From: Neorhizobium tomejilense
GTDB taxonomy: Bacteria; Pseudomonadota; Alphaproteobacteria; Rhizobiales; Rhizobiaceae
Assembly: GCA_002968845.1 (NCBI GenBank)
Contig: PVBG01000002.1
Location: 372,001 to 436,000, forward strand
Direction: 5' to 3'
Length of the DNA stretch: 64,000 nucleotides
Below the pieces are notes generated by a model. It searched no databases, was not told the DNA's origin, and was given only the letters and a program-made list of their open reading frames with translations. This document shows positions 45,356-53,534 of the stretch, one piece after another (the stretch's first letter is position 1; each line of letters opens with the position of its first letter). The translations under genes were made by a program, and so were the position numbers.

Positions 45356-47208
45356 GCCGCCAGCTCCTTGCCGACCCGGATGACGCCCGGCGCATCCGCA
45401 TACAGTTCCTCGACCAGATCGCCGCGATGGGCGAGCACGGCGCGCTGGTTGATCGAGCCCTTGTCGGTCACCTCGCCCTTTTCGAAACGCAACGGCTGGG
45501 TCATCAGCATCATGCGCATGACGCGCGTCGCCGAACCGCTGGACTGGCGCTGGTGTTCCTTTAGCCGCTCGATGATCGCCGCCCTTACCTTCGGATGGGC
45601 GACTACCGCCTCGTCGGAAAGGGCGACGTCGCCGCCGATCAGTTCCCGCAGTGCCGGCACGAAGGGCACCACCAGCGCTCCGAGCTCGGCCCGGTTCTCG
45701 CCGGTGATGACCGCATCGCGGATCAACCCGCCGAACTGGTTGACGAGCTGCGCCCGCAATACGCCGACCGCCACCCAGGTACCGGTCTGCAGCTTGAAGT
45801 TTTCCGCCGTGCGTCCGTCGAAATAGAACCCCTGGCGCGGATCGCCGGGCACGGCGAATTTCACTGCGTCACCGATCCGGTAAAAACCTTCCTCGTCGAA
45901 GGCCTCTTTGGTCAGCTTCTCGTTGCGCCAGTAGCCGGGGGTGACGTTCGGGCCCTTGAGGCGCAGCTCGTACTTGTCGTCGATCGGCACCAGTTTCATC
46001 GTGACGCCCTGGCCGGGCACCCCGATATTGCCCGGCTTTTCCTGCGGGTCGGTGCAGAAGATCGCGAATGGCGCGGTCTCCGTCGAGCCGATGCCGGTGC
46101 CGAGCGGCACCTGTTCGCCGATCGTCATCTCGGAAAGCTCGATCAACGCGTCCCAGGTGTGCTGCGCCATGCCGGCGCCGGCGTACATCAGGAGCTTCAG
46201 GTCCTTGAAGAAGGTCTTGCGAAGTCCCTCGTCCTCGCGCATCGCCTGGATCAGCATTTCATAACCGGCCGGCACGTTGAAATACCAGGTCGGCGAAATT
46301 TCCTTCAGGTTGGCGATCGTCTGGGCCATCAACGCCGGGCTCGGCTTGCCGCGGTCGATGTAATAGGTGCCGCCGTTATAGATGGCGATGTTGAAGACCT
46401 TGTTGCCGCTGGCGGTGTGGTTCCAGGGCGCCCAGTCGACCAGAACCGGCGGTTCGTCGCGGAAATAGGAATAGCAGTCGGTCACCATCTCCTGGTTGGA
46501 GCAGAGCATGCGCTGCGTCTGGATGACCGCCTTGGGCGAACCGGTGGTGCCCGAAGTGAACAGGAATTTCGCGACCGTATCCGGCCCGACTGCGTCAAAA
46601 GCCTTGTCCACAGCCTCGGTCGGCTCGGTCCTGAGGATGTCGTCGAGGAGATAGGTGCCGGACCTATCCTCGGGCAGATTGCGCATCCCGGCAAAGGGAA
46701 TGTCTGCCCCGAAAGCCGTATCAACCGCCTTGCGGAAGGCACCCGCGTCGTCGGCGAAGATCAGGCCGGGGGTGATCTGCCTGGCGATGTCGTGCAGCTT
46801 GGAAAAGTCCGAGGAGATGGTCGCATAGGCCGGTGCAATCGCCGCCGACGGGATGCCGACATGCTGGGCGCCGAGCGCCATCAGCGCATGTTCGATCGAG
46901 TTTTCCGAAAGGATGACGAGCGGATTTTCGGCCGAGAGCTTCATGTCCAGCAGGAACTGGCCGATACGGCGCACCTGATCCAGCGCCTCAGCAAAACTCA
47001 CCCTGCGCCACTCGGCCGTCCCTTCGCGATCCGCCATCCAGGTGCGATCGGGTGCGGTTTTTGCCCAATGGATCAGCCGCTCGTTGAGCTTGGCGGGATA
47101 AGGTCCGAGCGGATCCTCACGCCAGACCACGAACTCGCCGTTCGGCCGCTCTTCCCAGCCGACCACAGGCGACCACAGCTTCACGTCACGCACAGGTTTT
47201 CCGCTCAT
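45352..47208 (-). CDS. fcs: Feruloyl-CoA synthetase (hydroxycinnamate-CoA ligase)
   Basis: 618 residues, ANL superfamily. AMP-binding motif FLFTSGTTGSPKAVIQTQ (about 215-232), adenine-site GIGSTETAPFAIF, and YRIGDAVKF/FYFDGRTAENFKLQTG near the hinge. NHTASGNKVFNIAIYNGGTY is typical of feruloyl-CoA synthetases. It activates ferulate, p-coumarate or caffeate with ATP and CoA. GGAGGAGAAG precedes the ATG. First gene of the leftward operon, divergent from the enoyl-CoA hydratase and MarR genes. Confidence 0.9.
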   Translation of the reverse strand: MSGKPVRDVKLWSPVVGWEERPNGEFVVWREDPLGPYPAKLNERLIHWAKTAPDRTWMADREGTAEWRRVSFAEALDQVRRIGQFLLDMKLSAENPLVILSENSIEHALMALGAQHVGIPSAAIAPAYATISSDFSKLHDIARQITPGLIFADDAGAFRKAVDTAFGADIPFAGMRNLPEDRSGTYLLDDILRTEPTEAVDKAFDAVGPDTVAKFLFTSGTTGSPKAVIQTQRMLCSNQEMVTDCYSYFRDEPPVLVDWAPWNHTASGNKVFNIAIYNGGTYYIDRGKPSPALMAQTIANLKEISPTWYFNVPAGYEMLIQAMREDEGLRKTFFKDLKLLMYAGAGMAQHTWDALIELSEMTIGEQVPLGTGIGSTETAPFAIFCTDPQEKPGNIGVPGQGVTMKLVPIDDKYELRLKGPNVTPGYWRNEKLTKEAFDEEGFYRIGDAVKFAVPGDPRQGFYFDGRTAENFKLQTGTWVAVGVLRAQLVNQFGGLIRDAVITGENRAELGALVVPFVPALRELIGGDVALSDEAVVAHPKVRAAIIERLKEHQRQSSGSATRVMRMMLMTQPLRFEKGEVTDKGSINQRAVLAHRGDLVEELYADAPGVIRVGKELAA

Positions 47209-47254
47209 GACTTCTCCTCCCAGACGTCAATGCTCCCTATCGGGCTCCCAAAAT

Positions 47255-47285
47255 TTGTTTACAAAGAAACAATCTCCCTGTAAAC
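47255..47285. promoter_or_regulatory. Candidate MarR-type operator between fcs and the hydratase gene
   Basis: TTGTTT, 6 nt, AAACAA is a perfect inverted repeat (47255-47272). It is interlocked with a wider pair GTTTACA (47257-47263) and TGTAAAC (47279-47285). Its place in the short divergent promoter region and its size suit the MarR repressor encoded at 48149. Confidence 0.6.
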
Positions 47286-47341
47286 GATCAAAAACTGATG
47301 ACGGGCTGGGGAGCGTCCGTTGCTGGAGGAGAATGCATAAA

Positions 47342-48136
47342 ATGGCCGATCAGACGGCAACCAGCTTCGTGACCTATGAGCTCAAGGGCAATGTTGCCCA
47401 TATAGGTCTCAATCGTCCGGAAAAGCGCAATGCGATCAGCGACCGTTTCGTCGAAACGATCGCCGAGACCGTGGCGCGCGCTGAAAGCGAGGCGAAAGCC
47501 GTCGTGCTCTTCGGTCATGGCGATCACTTCTGCGCCGGGCTCGACCTTGCCGAACATGTGAAGAAGACACCGATCGAAGGTGTGCGCGGTTCGCGCCGCT
47601 GGCATGCGGTGTTTGCCGGCATCGAACACGGCACGATCCCGTGGATTTCAGCCCTGCACGGGGCGGTGGTCGGCGGTGGGCTCGAGCTGGCATCCTCCAC
47701 CCATATCCGCGTTGCCGACAAGTCCGCCTTTTTCGCGCTGCCGGAAGGCCAGCGCGGCATCTTCGTCGGCGGCGGCGGCTCGGTGCGGGCCGCCCGGCTG
47801 ATGGGCGTCGCCCGCATGACCGACATGATGTTGACGGGCCGCGTGGCTTCGGCGGAAGAGGCCGAGCGCTGGAACCTGGCGCAATACGTCGTCGAAAAGG
47901 GCATGGCCCGGCAGAAGGCGCATGAGCTTGCGGAAGCCGCCGCCAGCAACGCCGAAATTTCCAACTACGCTGTGCTCAACGCATTGCCGCGGATCCAGGA
48001 CATGGCCAAGGAAGACGGGCTTTTCGTCGAATCCTTCATCGCCTCCTTCACCGCCACCAGCCCGGAGGCCGAAGAGCGTCTGCGCGCCTTCCTGGAAAAA
48101 CGCGCCGCGCGGCTGAAGGCGCCGGGCTCGGCATAA
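47342..48136 (+). CDS. Enoyl-CoA hydratase (crotonase family) of the hydroxycinnamate locus
   Basis: 264 residues. Oxyanion-hole stretches GDHFCAGLDLAEH and LHGAVVGGGLELASS, and the catalytic-glutamate region ALPEGQRGIFVGGGGSVRAA. It should hydrate feruloyl-CoA to the beta-hydroxy intermediate. No vanillin dehydrogenase gene is nearby, so the non-oxidative retro-aldol route to vanillin is less likely. ATG 47342 and ATG 47333 share the ribosome site GGAGGA; the former has the better spacing. Confidence 0.85.
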   Translation: MADQTATSFVTYELKGNVAHIGLNRPEKRNAISDRFVETIAETVARAESEAKAVVLFGHGDHFCAGLDLAEHVKKTPIEGVRGSRRWHAVFAGIEHGTIPWISALHGAVVGGGLELASSTHIRVADKSAFFALPEGQRGIFVGGGGSVRAARLMGVARMTDMMLTGRVASAEEAERWNLAQYVVEKGMARQKAHELAEAAASNAEISNYAVLNALPRIQDMAKEDGLFVESFIASFTATSPEAEERLRAFLEKRAARLKAPGSA

Positions 48137-48148
48137 GGGGGAACGCCC

Positions 48149-48604
48149 ATGGACATGCCGATCCGCACCGCAGACCAGGTCGAACTCGACCGGCTCAATT
48201 CGGCGCTCGGTTTCCTGATGCGGCTGGCGCAGCTCAAGATCTACGAGCGGTTTTTCGAAGAGGTCGGCGAGCATAATCTGAAGCCGGGGGAATTCTCCGT
48301 GCTTTGGGTCATTCTCCACAATCCCGGCATCCGCCAAAGCGTGCTCGGCCAAAGGCTGATGATCAAGCGGGCTCATATGACCAAGCTGATCCGGGCGCTG
48401 GAGGACCAGAACCTCGTTTCGCGGAAGGTGCCGGATGGGGATCGCCGCGCCGTGGAGATCACGCTGACGCCGGAAGCGGTCACCAGGGTGAAGCAGGCAA
48501 GCCAATGGTTCTTCACCTACGAAGAGTCGGTCGGCGCCAACCTTACCGGTGACGAGCGCCAACAACTGACGGCCCTGCTGCGGAAATTCGTTGGCCTGGG
48601 CTGA
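48149..48604 (+). CDS. MarR-family regulator (HcaR-like)
   Basis: 151 residues: helical dimer parts, HTH PGIRQSVLGQRLMIKRAHMT, and wing KVPDGDRRAVEITLTPEA. MarR-type repressors that respond to hydroxycinnamoyl-CoA control ferulate and coumarate genes elsewhere (FerC, CouR, HcaR). Being 12 nt after the hydratase gene and divergent from fcs, it probably acts at 47255-47285. Confidence 0.88.
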   Translation: MDMPIRTADQVELDRLNSALGFLMRLAQLKIYERFFEEVGEHNLKPGEFSVLWVILHNPGIRQSVLGQRLMIKRAHMTKLIRALEDQNLVSRKVPDGDRRAVEITLTPEAVTRVKQASQWFFTYEESVGANLTGDERQQLTALLRKFVGLG

Positions 48605-48629
48605 ATTTAAGGATCGGGAGGAGCGAACC

Positions 48630-49505
48630 TTGAACATCGACGAGCTGATCGCCATCGACGTCCACACCCATGCGGAAGAACCCTGCTGCGGCCCACGCGA
48701 CGACGGCTATGACCAATTCCAGGCCGGCATGGCCAAATATTTCAAGAACCCGGCCGGCCACAAGGGCATGCTGCCGACGGTGAACGAGACCGCCGTCTAT
48801 TACCGCGAACGCAAGATCGGCTGCGTGATCTTTCCGGTCGACGCCGAGCGCGAGACCGGTTTCCGGCGTTACAACAACGAAGAAGTGGCGATGATCGCTG
48901 CCGAAAACAGCGACATCATGATCCCGTTCGCGTCGATCGACCCCGCCAAGGGCAAGATGGGCGCCCGCGAGGCGCGCCGGCTGGTGCGGGAATTCGGCGT
49001 CAAGGGTTTCAAGTTCCACCCGACCATGCAGGCCTTCTATCCGAACGACCGGATGGCCTATCCGCTCTATGAGGCGATTGCCGAAGAGGGTGCGATCACG
49101 CTGTTCCATACGGGCCAGACCGGCGTCGGGGCCGGCATGCGCGGCGGCATGAATATGCGGCTCAAATATTCCAACCCGATCTATCTGGACGACGTGGCGG
49201 CGGACTTCCCCGACATGCCGATCATCCTGGCGCACCCCTCCTTCCCCTGGCAGGAAGAAGCGCTGTCGGTCGCGACCCACAAGCCGAACGTCTATATCGA
49301 CATGTCCGGTTGGTCGCCGAAGTACTTTCCGCAGATCCTCGTCCAGTACGCCAACTCGATCCTGAAACACAAAATGCTGTTCGGCTCGGACTGGCCGGCG
49401 ATCACGCCGGACCGCTGGATGGCGGATTTTGCCGCAATCTCGATCAAGGACGAGGTGCGGCCGCTGATCCTCAAGGAAAACGCCCGCAAGCTGCTGAAGC
49501 TTTAA
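48630..49505 (+). CDS. Amidohydrolase-2 family protein, probable hydroxyphenyl-beta-ketoacyl-CoA cleavage step
   Basis: 291 residues. Metal-binding HxH at the start (IAIDVHTHAEEPC), then GFKFHPTMQAFYPND, LFHTGQTG, ILAHPSFPWQ and LFGSDWPAITPDRW, the pattern of the ACMSD-like amidohydrolase-2 family (TIM barrel). The start is TTG 48630 with GGGAGGAG 7 nt upstream; no ATG fits. In the A. fabrum ferulate locus one further gene supplies the last cleavage of the beta-keto intermediate; position suggests this gene plays that role here. A decarboxylase or hydrolase on a ring product is the alternative. Its stop overlaps the LacI stop from the other strand. Confidence 0.78.
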   Translation: MNIDELIAIDVHTHAEEPCCGPRDDGYDQFQAGMAKYFKNPAGHKGMLPTVNETAVYYRERKIGCVIFPVDAERETGFRRYNNEEVAMIAAENSDIMIPFASIDPAKGKMGAREARRLVREFGVKGFKFHPTMQAFYPNDRMAYPLYEAIAEEGAITLFHTGQTGVGAGMRGGMNMRLKYSNPIYLDDVAADFPDMPIILAHPSFPWQEEALSVATHKPNVYIDMSGWSPKYFPQILVQYANSILKHKMLFGSDWPAITPDRWMADFAAISIKDEVRPLILKENARKLLKL

Positions 49506-50515
49506 ACCGGGACGAAACTCTTTCGCACCACCAGTTCGGGGATGACCCGCTCGTAGCCCGGCGAAGCGTCCGGGTTTTCGAGGCGCCGTTCCAGAAGCTC
49601 GACGGCCCGAAGCGCCATGGTGATCGGGTCCTGGCGGAAGGTGGTGAGGCCGTAGCTCAGCCATGCCGCTTCCGGCACGTCGTCGAAGCCGATCACCGCG
49701 ACATCCTCCGGGATGCGCAGCTTCTTCTCGATGCGGATGAAATCCATAAGGCCGAAGGCGATCTGGTCGTTGGCGCAGAACACCGCGTCCGGGCGTTCGC
49801 CATCGGCGAACAGCTCGCGGGCGGCGGCGATGCCGCTGTCGTAATCGGAATCCGGCCCGCCGGCGGACCGGACCTCGGCGCCGAGCGCCAGAGCCGCCGA
49901 CGTGAAGGCATTTTCGCGTTCGACGATGCTCGGCGTCCCCGATTGCGAACCGACAACGGCGAGGCGCCGACGGCCGGCGTCGAAAAAAGCATTGGCGGCC
50001 TTGCGGGAGGCCTCGGAATTGCCGGCGCGGACATGATCGGCATCCGGTTCCGAACGGCCGATCACCACCAGCGGCTGGCCGTTGCGCTGGGCGAGTTCGA
50101 AGAAGCTTGCCGGAGGCGAGCCGGAAAGGATGATCGTCGCCTCGGCGCGGTGGCCGATCAGCATCTTCTGGGCGGCCAGCAATTCCTCTTCCGCCTGCCC
50201 GGTATTGATGAGGATCGGGATGCTGCCACGCTGGATCAGCGCCTTGGCGAGCGCCGCGGTCAGATGGGCACGGAAACCGAGTTCCGGCTTGGTCGCAACG
50301 ATACCGACAAGCCGGCTCTGGTTGGCAAGCACGCCGCGGGCGAGGTCGTTGACATGATAGCCAAGCTCTTCCGCCGCCCGCAGCACCTTTTCGCGCGTCG
50401 CCGGCGCGACACTGGCGCCTGGCGTGAACGTGCGGGAAACGGCCGAGCGAGAGACACCGGCAAGGCGGGCGACCTGTTCGGCGCTGACAAAGCGCATCCG
50501 TTTTTCGTCCCTCAT
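49502..50515 (-). CDS. LacI-family transcriptional regulator
   Basis: 337 residues. N-terminal HTH VSAEQVARLAGVSRSAVSRT with hinge helix region, then a periplasmic-binding-like ligand domain (GYHVNDLARGVLANQSRLVG, DAVFCANDQIAFGLMDFIRI, VAVIGFDDVPEAAWLSYGLT). It is the last gene of the leftward ABC-importer operon (7 nt after the permease gene) and probably senses the imported compound. Candidate operator at 54680-54695. Confidence 0.92.
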   Translation of the reverse strand: MRDEKRMRFVSAEQVARLAGVSRSAVSRTFTPGASVAPATREKVLRAAEELGYHVNDLARGVLANQSRLVGIVATKPELGFRAHLTAALAKALIQRGSIPILINTGQAEEELLAAQKMLIGHRAEATIILSGSPPASFFELAQRNGQPLVVIGRSEPDADHVRAGNSEASRKAANAFFDAGRRRLAVVGSQSGTPSIVERENAFTSAALALGAEVRSAGGPDSDYDSGIAAARELFADGERPDAVFCANDQIAFGLMDFIRIEKKLRIPEDVAVIGFDDVPEAAWLSYGLTTFRQDPITMALRAVELLERRLENPDASPGYERVIPELVVRKSFVPV

Positions 50516-50522
50516 GCTTTCC

Positions 50523-51362
50523 TCAATGCCCCACCCGCGAAAGGACGTCCGCCTTCAGGAATCGCTCCACGATCAACATGAACACCAGAGAGGGAACGAG
50601 CAGCAAGAGGGCGGTGATCGATGCGATCTGATAGTTGCCGCCGGCAGCGGTCGTATAGAGCAGCAGCGGCAGCATGTTCACATCGGGCGCGCCGACGAAA
50701 TAGCTGCCGGTGAATTCGTCGAGCGATTCCAGGAAAACGAAGATGGCGCTTGCCATCAGGCCCGGTGCCGCCAACGGCAGCGTCACGTCGAGAAAGGCCC
50801 GGAAGGCGCCAGCGCCGATATTGCGCGCCGCCTGCTCAAGCTCCGCGTCGATCGCCGAAAAGGCGGCCGTCGCGATCCACACCGCATAAACGAGGCCGTG
50901 CGAGACATGCACCAGCACGACGCCGGGAATCGTGCCGTTGAGCCTGATCTCGTAGAAGATGCGGGCCACGTTGACGTAGACCGTCAGGTTCGGAAAGGCC
51001 TGCGGAATGAGGAAGGCGAGCAGGATAAGGCCGCGAAACGGCAGTTTTAGGCGCGCCAGCGCGTAGCCGGCAGGGATCGCCAGCAAGAGCGAGACGACAA
51101 CGGTCAGCAGGGCCACGACCAGCGAATTGGTCAGCGATTCCATCGCCCCGCCGCGCGGTGCAAACACCCGCGCCCAGGAGCTGAAGCCGTATTCCAACGG
51201 CAGGCTGTGGGGGAAATACCACTTCTCGGCCACCGTCCACAGCAGCAGGTTGAACAGCGGCCCGAAGATGAAGAAGGCCATCAGCCCGAAGATGATGCCG
51301 CGCGGCACCCACCAGAGGGCGGCGAGAGGATTGCGGGCGGCGGGATTATGGGCGGCTATCAT
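50523..51362 (-). CDS. ABC importer permease (second, ModB/PotC-like)
   Basis: 279 residues, six hydrophobic segments. The EAA loop that contacts the ATPase reads LEQAARNIGAGAFRAFLDVT followed by LPLAAPG. Together with the preceding permease (4-nt overlap) it forms the membrane channel. It belongs to the polyamine/phosphonate/iron type of importers by its length and its companion ATPase. The substrate is unknown. Confidence 0.9.
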   Translation of the reverse strand: MIAAHNPAARNPLAALWWVPRGIIFGLMAFFIFGPLFNLLLWTVAEKWYFPHSLPLEYGFSSWARVFAPRGGAMESLTNSLVVALLTVVVSLLLAIPAGYALARLKLPFRGLILLAFLIPQAFPNLTVYVNVARIFYEIRLNGTIPGVVLVHVSHGLVYAVWIATAAFSAIDAELEQAARNIGAGAFRAFLDVTLPLAAPGLMASAIFVFLESLDEFTGSYFVGAPDVNMLPLLLYTTAAGGNYQIASITALLLLVPSLVFMLIVERFLKADVLSRVGH

Positions 51363-52180
51363 GCGCGCTCCTTAAGGCTGGCGCGCAGGTAGATCCATGC
51401 GACGGAGGCGGCGAGCACGAGCGAGATCAGGCCAAGTGCATTGGCGACACCGTAGTCCCCGTAGGAATTGACCCGGAACGCGATATCGGCGGTCAGCATG
51501 GTCGGTGACTGGGCGTTGATCATCAGCGGCACGGACAGAACCGACATCATGGTGACGAAGGAGAGGATGAGGCCGACCGTCAGCGTCATCGCCACCTGCG
51601 GCACGACGATTTCCAGCAGCAGGCGCAGCCGCGAGGCACCGAGATTGCGGGCCGCCTCGATCGTATCGCGGTTGATGGAGGCCATGGCGCCGGCGACGAG
51701 CAGCGCCACGAATGGCGTCTGCTTCCAGACGAAGGCGATGACGATGCCGCGCCAGTCGAGGAAGCTCACCGCATCGAGCGGCGTCAGCAGGCCGAGATTG
51801 ATGAAAGTGTTGTTCATCATGCCGTTCTTGGAGAGGAACGTGCGGAGAATCTGGCCGACGACGATGAAGGGAATGAACATCGGCCAACGATAGAGCCAGC
51901 GCAGGATCGCGACGGCGACCGGATGTTCACCGAGCGTCAGATAACCGCCGATCGCGATCGAGGCGATGCCGATCAGCACCGTCGACAGGCTGACGATCAT
52001 GACGGTGAAGATGATGTCCTTGGTGTAGAGGTCGAACGTCTTGGTGAAATTGCCCCAGCCAAAAGTCCCCTCCACCTGGAAGGCGCCAACCGCCGACATG
52101 ATCAGCGGCAGGATGAAAAGGAAGGCGATCACCGCGAGTGCCGGCAGCACGAGAAGGAGACCGAGGAAGCGTTTTGGCAT
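51359..52180 (-). CDS. ABC importer permease (first, PotB-like)
   Basis: 273 residues, six membrane segments. EAA loop IEAARNLGASRLRLLLEIVV followed by PQVAM. The start is set at ATG 52180; a GTG at 52210 would begin the protein inside or at the edge of the RIME repeat and add ten unusual residues. The repeat separates this gene from the binding-protein gene (178-nt gap), so differential expression within the operon is likely. Confidence 0.88.
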   Translation of the reverse strand: MPKRFLGLLLVLPALAVIAFLFILPLIMSAVGAFQVEGTFGWGNFTKTFDLYTKDIIFTVMIVSLSTVLIGIASIAIGGYLTLGEHPVAVAILRWLYRWPMFIPFIVVGQILRTFLSKNGMMNNTFINLGLLTPLDAVSFLDWRGIVIAFVWKQTPFVALLVAGAMASINRDTIEAARNLGASRLRLLLEIVVPQVAMTLTVGLILSFVTMMSVLSVPLMINAQSPTMLTADIAFRVNSYGDYGVANALGLISLVLAASVAWIYLRASLKERA

Positions 52181-52213
52181 GGTTCGACCGTTCGGAGGGA
52201 TGATGGGCACTAT

Positions 52214-52347
52214 CTTCTCCCCTCGGGGAGAAGATGTCCGAAGGACAGATGAGGGGGTGAGCTACAGACGCGGCCGTAAGGCCTTGTATGCCGTGCCACA
52301 GCTCCCTCATCCGGCCCGTTGGGCCACCTTCTCCCCAAGGGGAGAAG
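52214..52347. repeat. RIME1-like palindromic intergenic element
   Basis: Both ends carry the same 20-base-type palindrome: CTTCTCCCC, TC, GGGGAGAAG (52214-52233) and CTTCTCCCC, AA, GGGGAGAAG (52328-52347). Each is followed inward by a second hairpin, TGTCC/GGACA (52235-52247) and GGCCC/GGGCC (52313-52325), with GATGAGGGGG and CTCCCTCATC as inverted inner flanks. This matches the mosaic repeat found between genes in Rhizobium and relatives (RIME). It is untranslated and can fold into strong RNA stems within the operon. Confidence 0.85.
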
Positions 52348-52358
52348 GGAATCCCGGA

Positions 52359-53492
52359 TTACTTCACGGACTTCTCATAAGCTTCGAGGATCGCGGTGTT
52401 GTAGGGCGCGATCGGGAAGGGCTTGCCCTTGGCGGCAAGATCGGCCGGCGAGATGTCGACGAACAGCTTGTTCCAGGTGGTGTCGTCCAGTTCGCGCTTG
52501 ACGTTGTCGGCGTCGATGCCCGGATACCAGTTGAAGCGCTTGACGATGCCTTCGGCCTGGACCTTGGGGCTGGTGGCGAGAGCGATGAACTTCTCGGCCA
52601 GCGCCTTGTGAGCGGCCTTTTCCGGCATGACGTAATGCATCGGCTGGCCCGGCATGCCCGGCGCCGGCAGGACGAGTTTCATGGTCGGCGGCAGCTGGCC
52701 GTTGGCCTGCCAGGAGTAGAACATGTCGACCCAGACCGGGCCCATGGCGATCTCGCCGCGCGACAAGAGGTCGAGCGTGCCGGCATTGCCGGGCGTCAGC
52801 GTTGCGTTGGTGGTGAAGTCGGCGAGGCTCTTGAAGGCCGCATCCCACTTCTTGGTTTCGTCTTCCTTGAACGGACCGTTCATCAGGGTGTTGGCATCGC
52901 CGCCGCCAAAGGCGTAGATCCAGCCCATGACGAACGAGACGCCGGAAGCACCGCCCTTGATGCCGTTATAGCCGAACTGCTTCGGATGGGCCTTGGCCCA
53001 GTCTGCGAGTTCCGCATACGACTTCGGCGGGTTCGGAACGAGCGCCGGGTTGTAGGCGATCGCGGTCTGGCTGTTGAACATCGGCATGACATAACCGTCG
53101 ACATTGGTGCCGAGCGCCATCTTGGCGTTGGCACGGGTGACGAGCTTGCCGGTTTCGATGTCGCTGCGGTACTTGTCGAGATAGTTCTTGGTCACCATCG
53201 GGCCGACAAATTTTTCATGGACGACCGCGACGTCGACGTCCCACTTGTCGGACTTGGCGGCAGACTGGGCGTCGAAGCGCTCAAGGATCTTCTGCGAGCC
53301 GGCATCGCCGGGGCCGGTGCCGACGGCGCGAACCGTATTGCCGGGATAGGTCTTTTCGAACAGCGGTCCGAGATACTGGTTGATGTAGTCGACCATGTTC
53401 TGGTCGCCGGCGGTCGCAACCGTCAGCTCTTCGGCATGAACCGGAAGGGCTGCGAAAACGACGGCGAAAGCTGCGTAGGACATCTTCTTCAT
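52359..53492 (-). CDS. ABC importer periplasmic substrate-binding protein
   Basis: 377 residues. Signal peptide 1-20 (MKKMSYAAFAVVFAALPVHA) before EELTVATAG. The mature protein is a bacterial solute-binding family 1 type: TYPGNTVRAVGTGPGDAGSQ, DGYVMPMFNSQTAIAYNPAL, GEIAMGPVWVDMFYSWQ. It delivers ligand to the two permeases downstream. Binding residues for polyamine, iron or phosphonate cannot be assigned. Lies between the ATPase gene (42-nt gap) and the RIME repeat. Confidence 0.9.
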   Translation of the reverse strand: MKKMSYAAFAVVFAALPVHAEELTVATAGDQNMVDYINQYLGPLFEKTYPGNTVRAVGTGPGDAGSQKILERFDAQSAAKSDKWDVDVAVVHEKFVGPMVTKNYLDKYRSDIETGKLVTRANAKMALGTNVDGYVMPMFNSQTAIAYNPALVPNPPKSYAELADWAKAHPKQFGYNGIKGGASGVSFVMGWIYAFGGGDANTLMNGPFKEDETKKWDAAFKSLADFTTNATLTPGNAGTLDLLSRGEIAMGPVWVDMFYSWQANGQLPPTMKLVLPAPGMPGQPMHYVMPEKAAHKALAEKFIALATSPKVQAEGIVKRFNWYPGIDADNVKRELDDTTWNKLFVDISPADLAAKGKPFPIAPYNTAILEAYEKSVK

Positions 53493-53534
53493 GAGTGCTT
53501 CTCCGTGAGTTGAAAAGGCAGAGGTATCGAAAGG

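Noticed and set aside
47342..48136. Crotonase as a feruloyl-CoA hydratase/lyase giving vanillin
   Set aside because: No vanillin dehydrogenase in the locus, while an SDR dehydrogenase and a further cleavage gene are present; the beta-oxidative route is favoured, though not proven.
52041..53513. 490-codon plus-strand frame running through the RIME repeat and the binding-protein gene
   Set aside because: Crosses a non-coding repeat and is antisense to a protein with a clear signal peptide.
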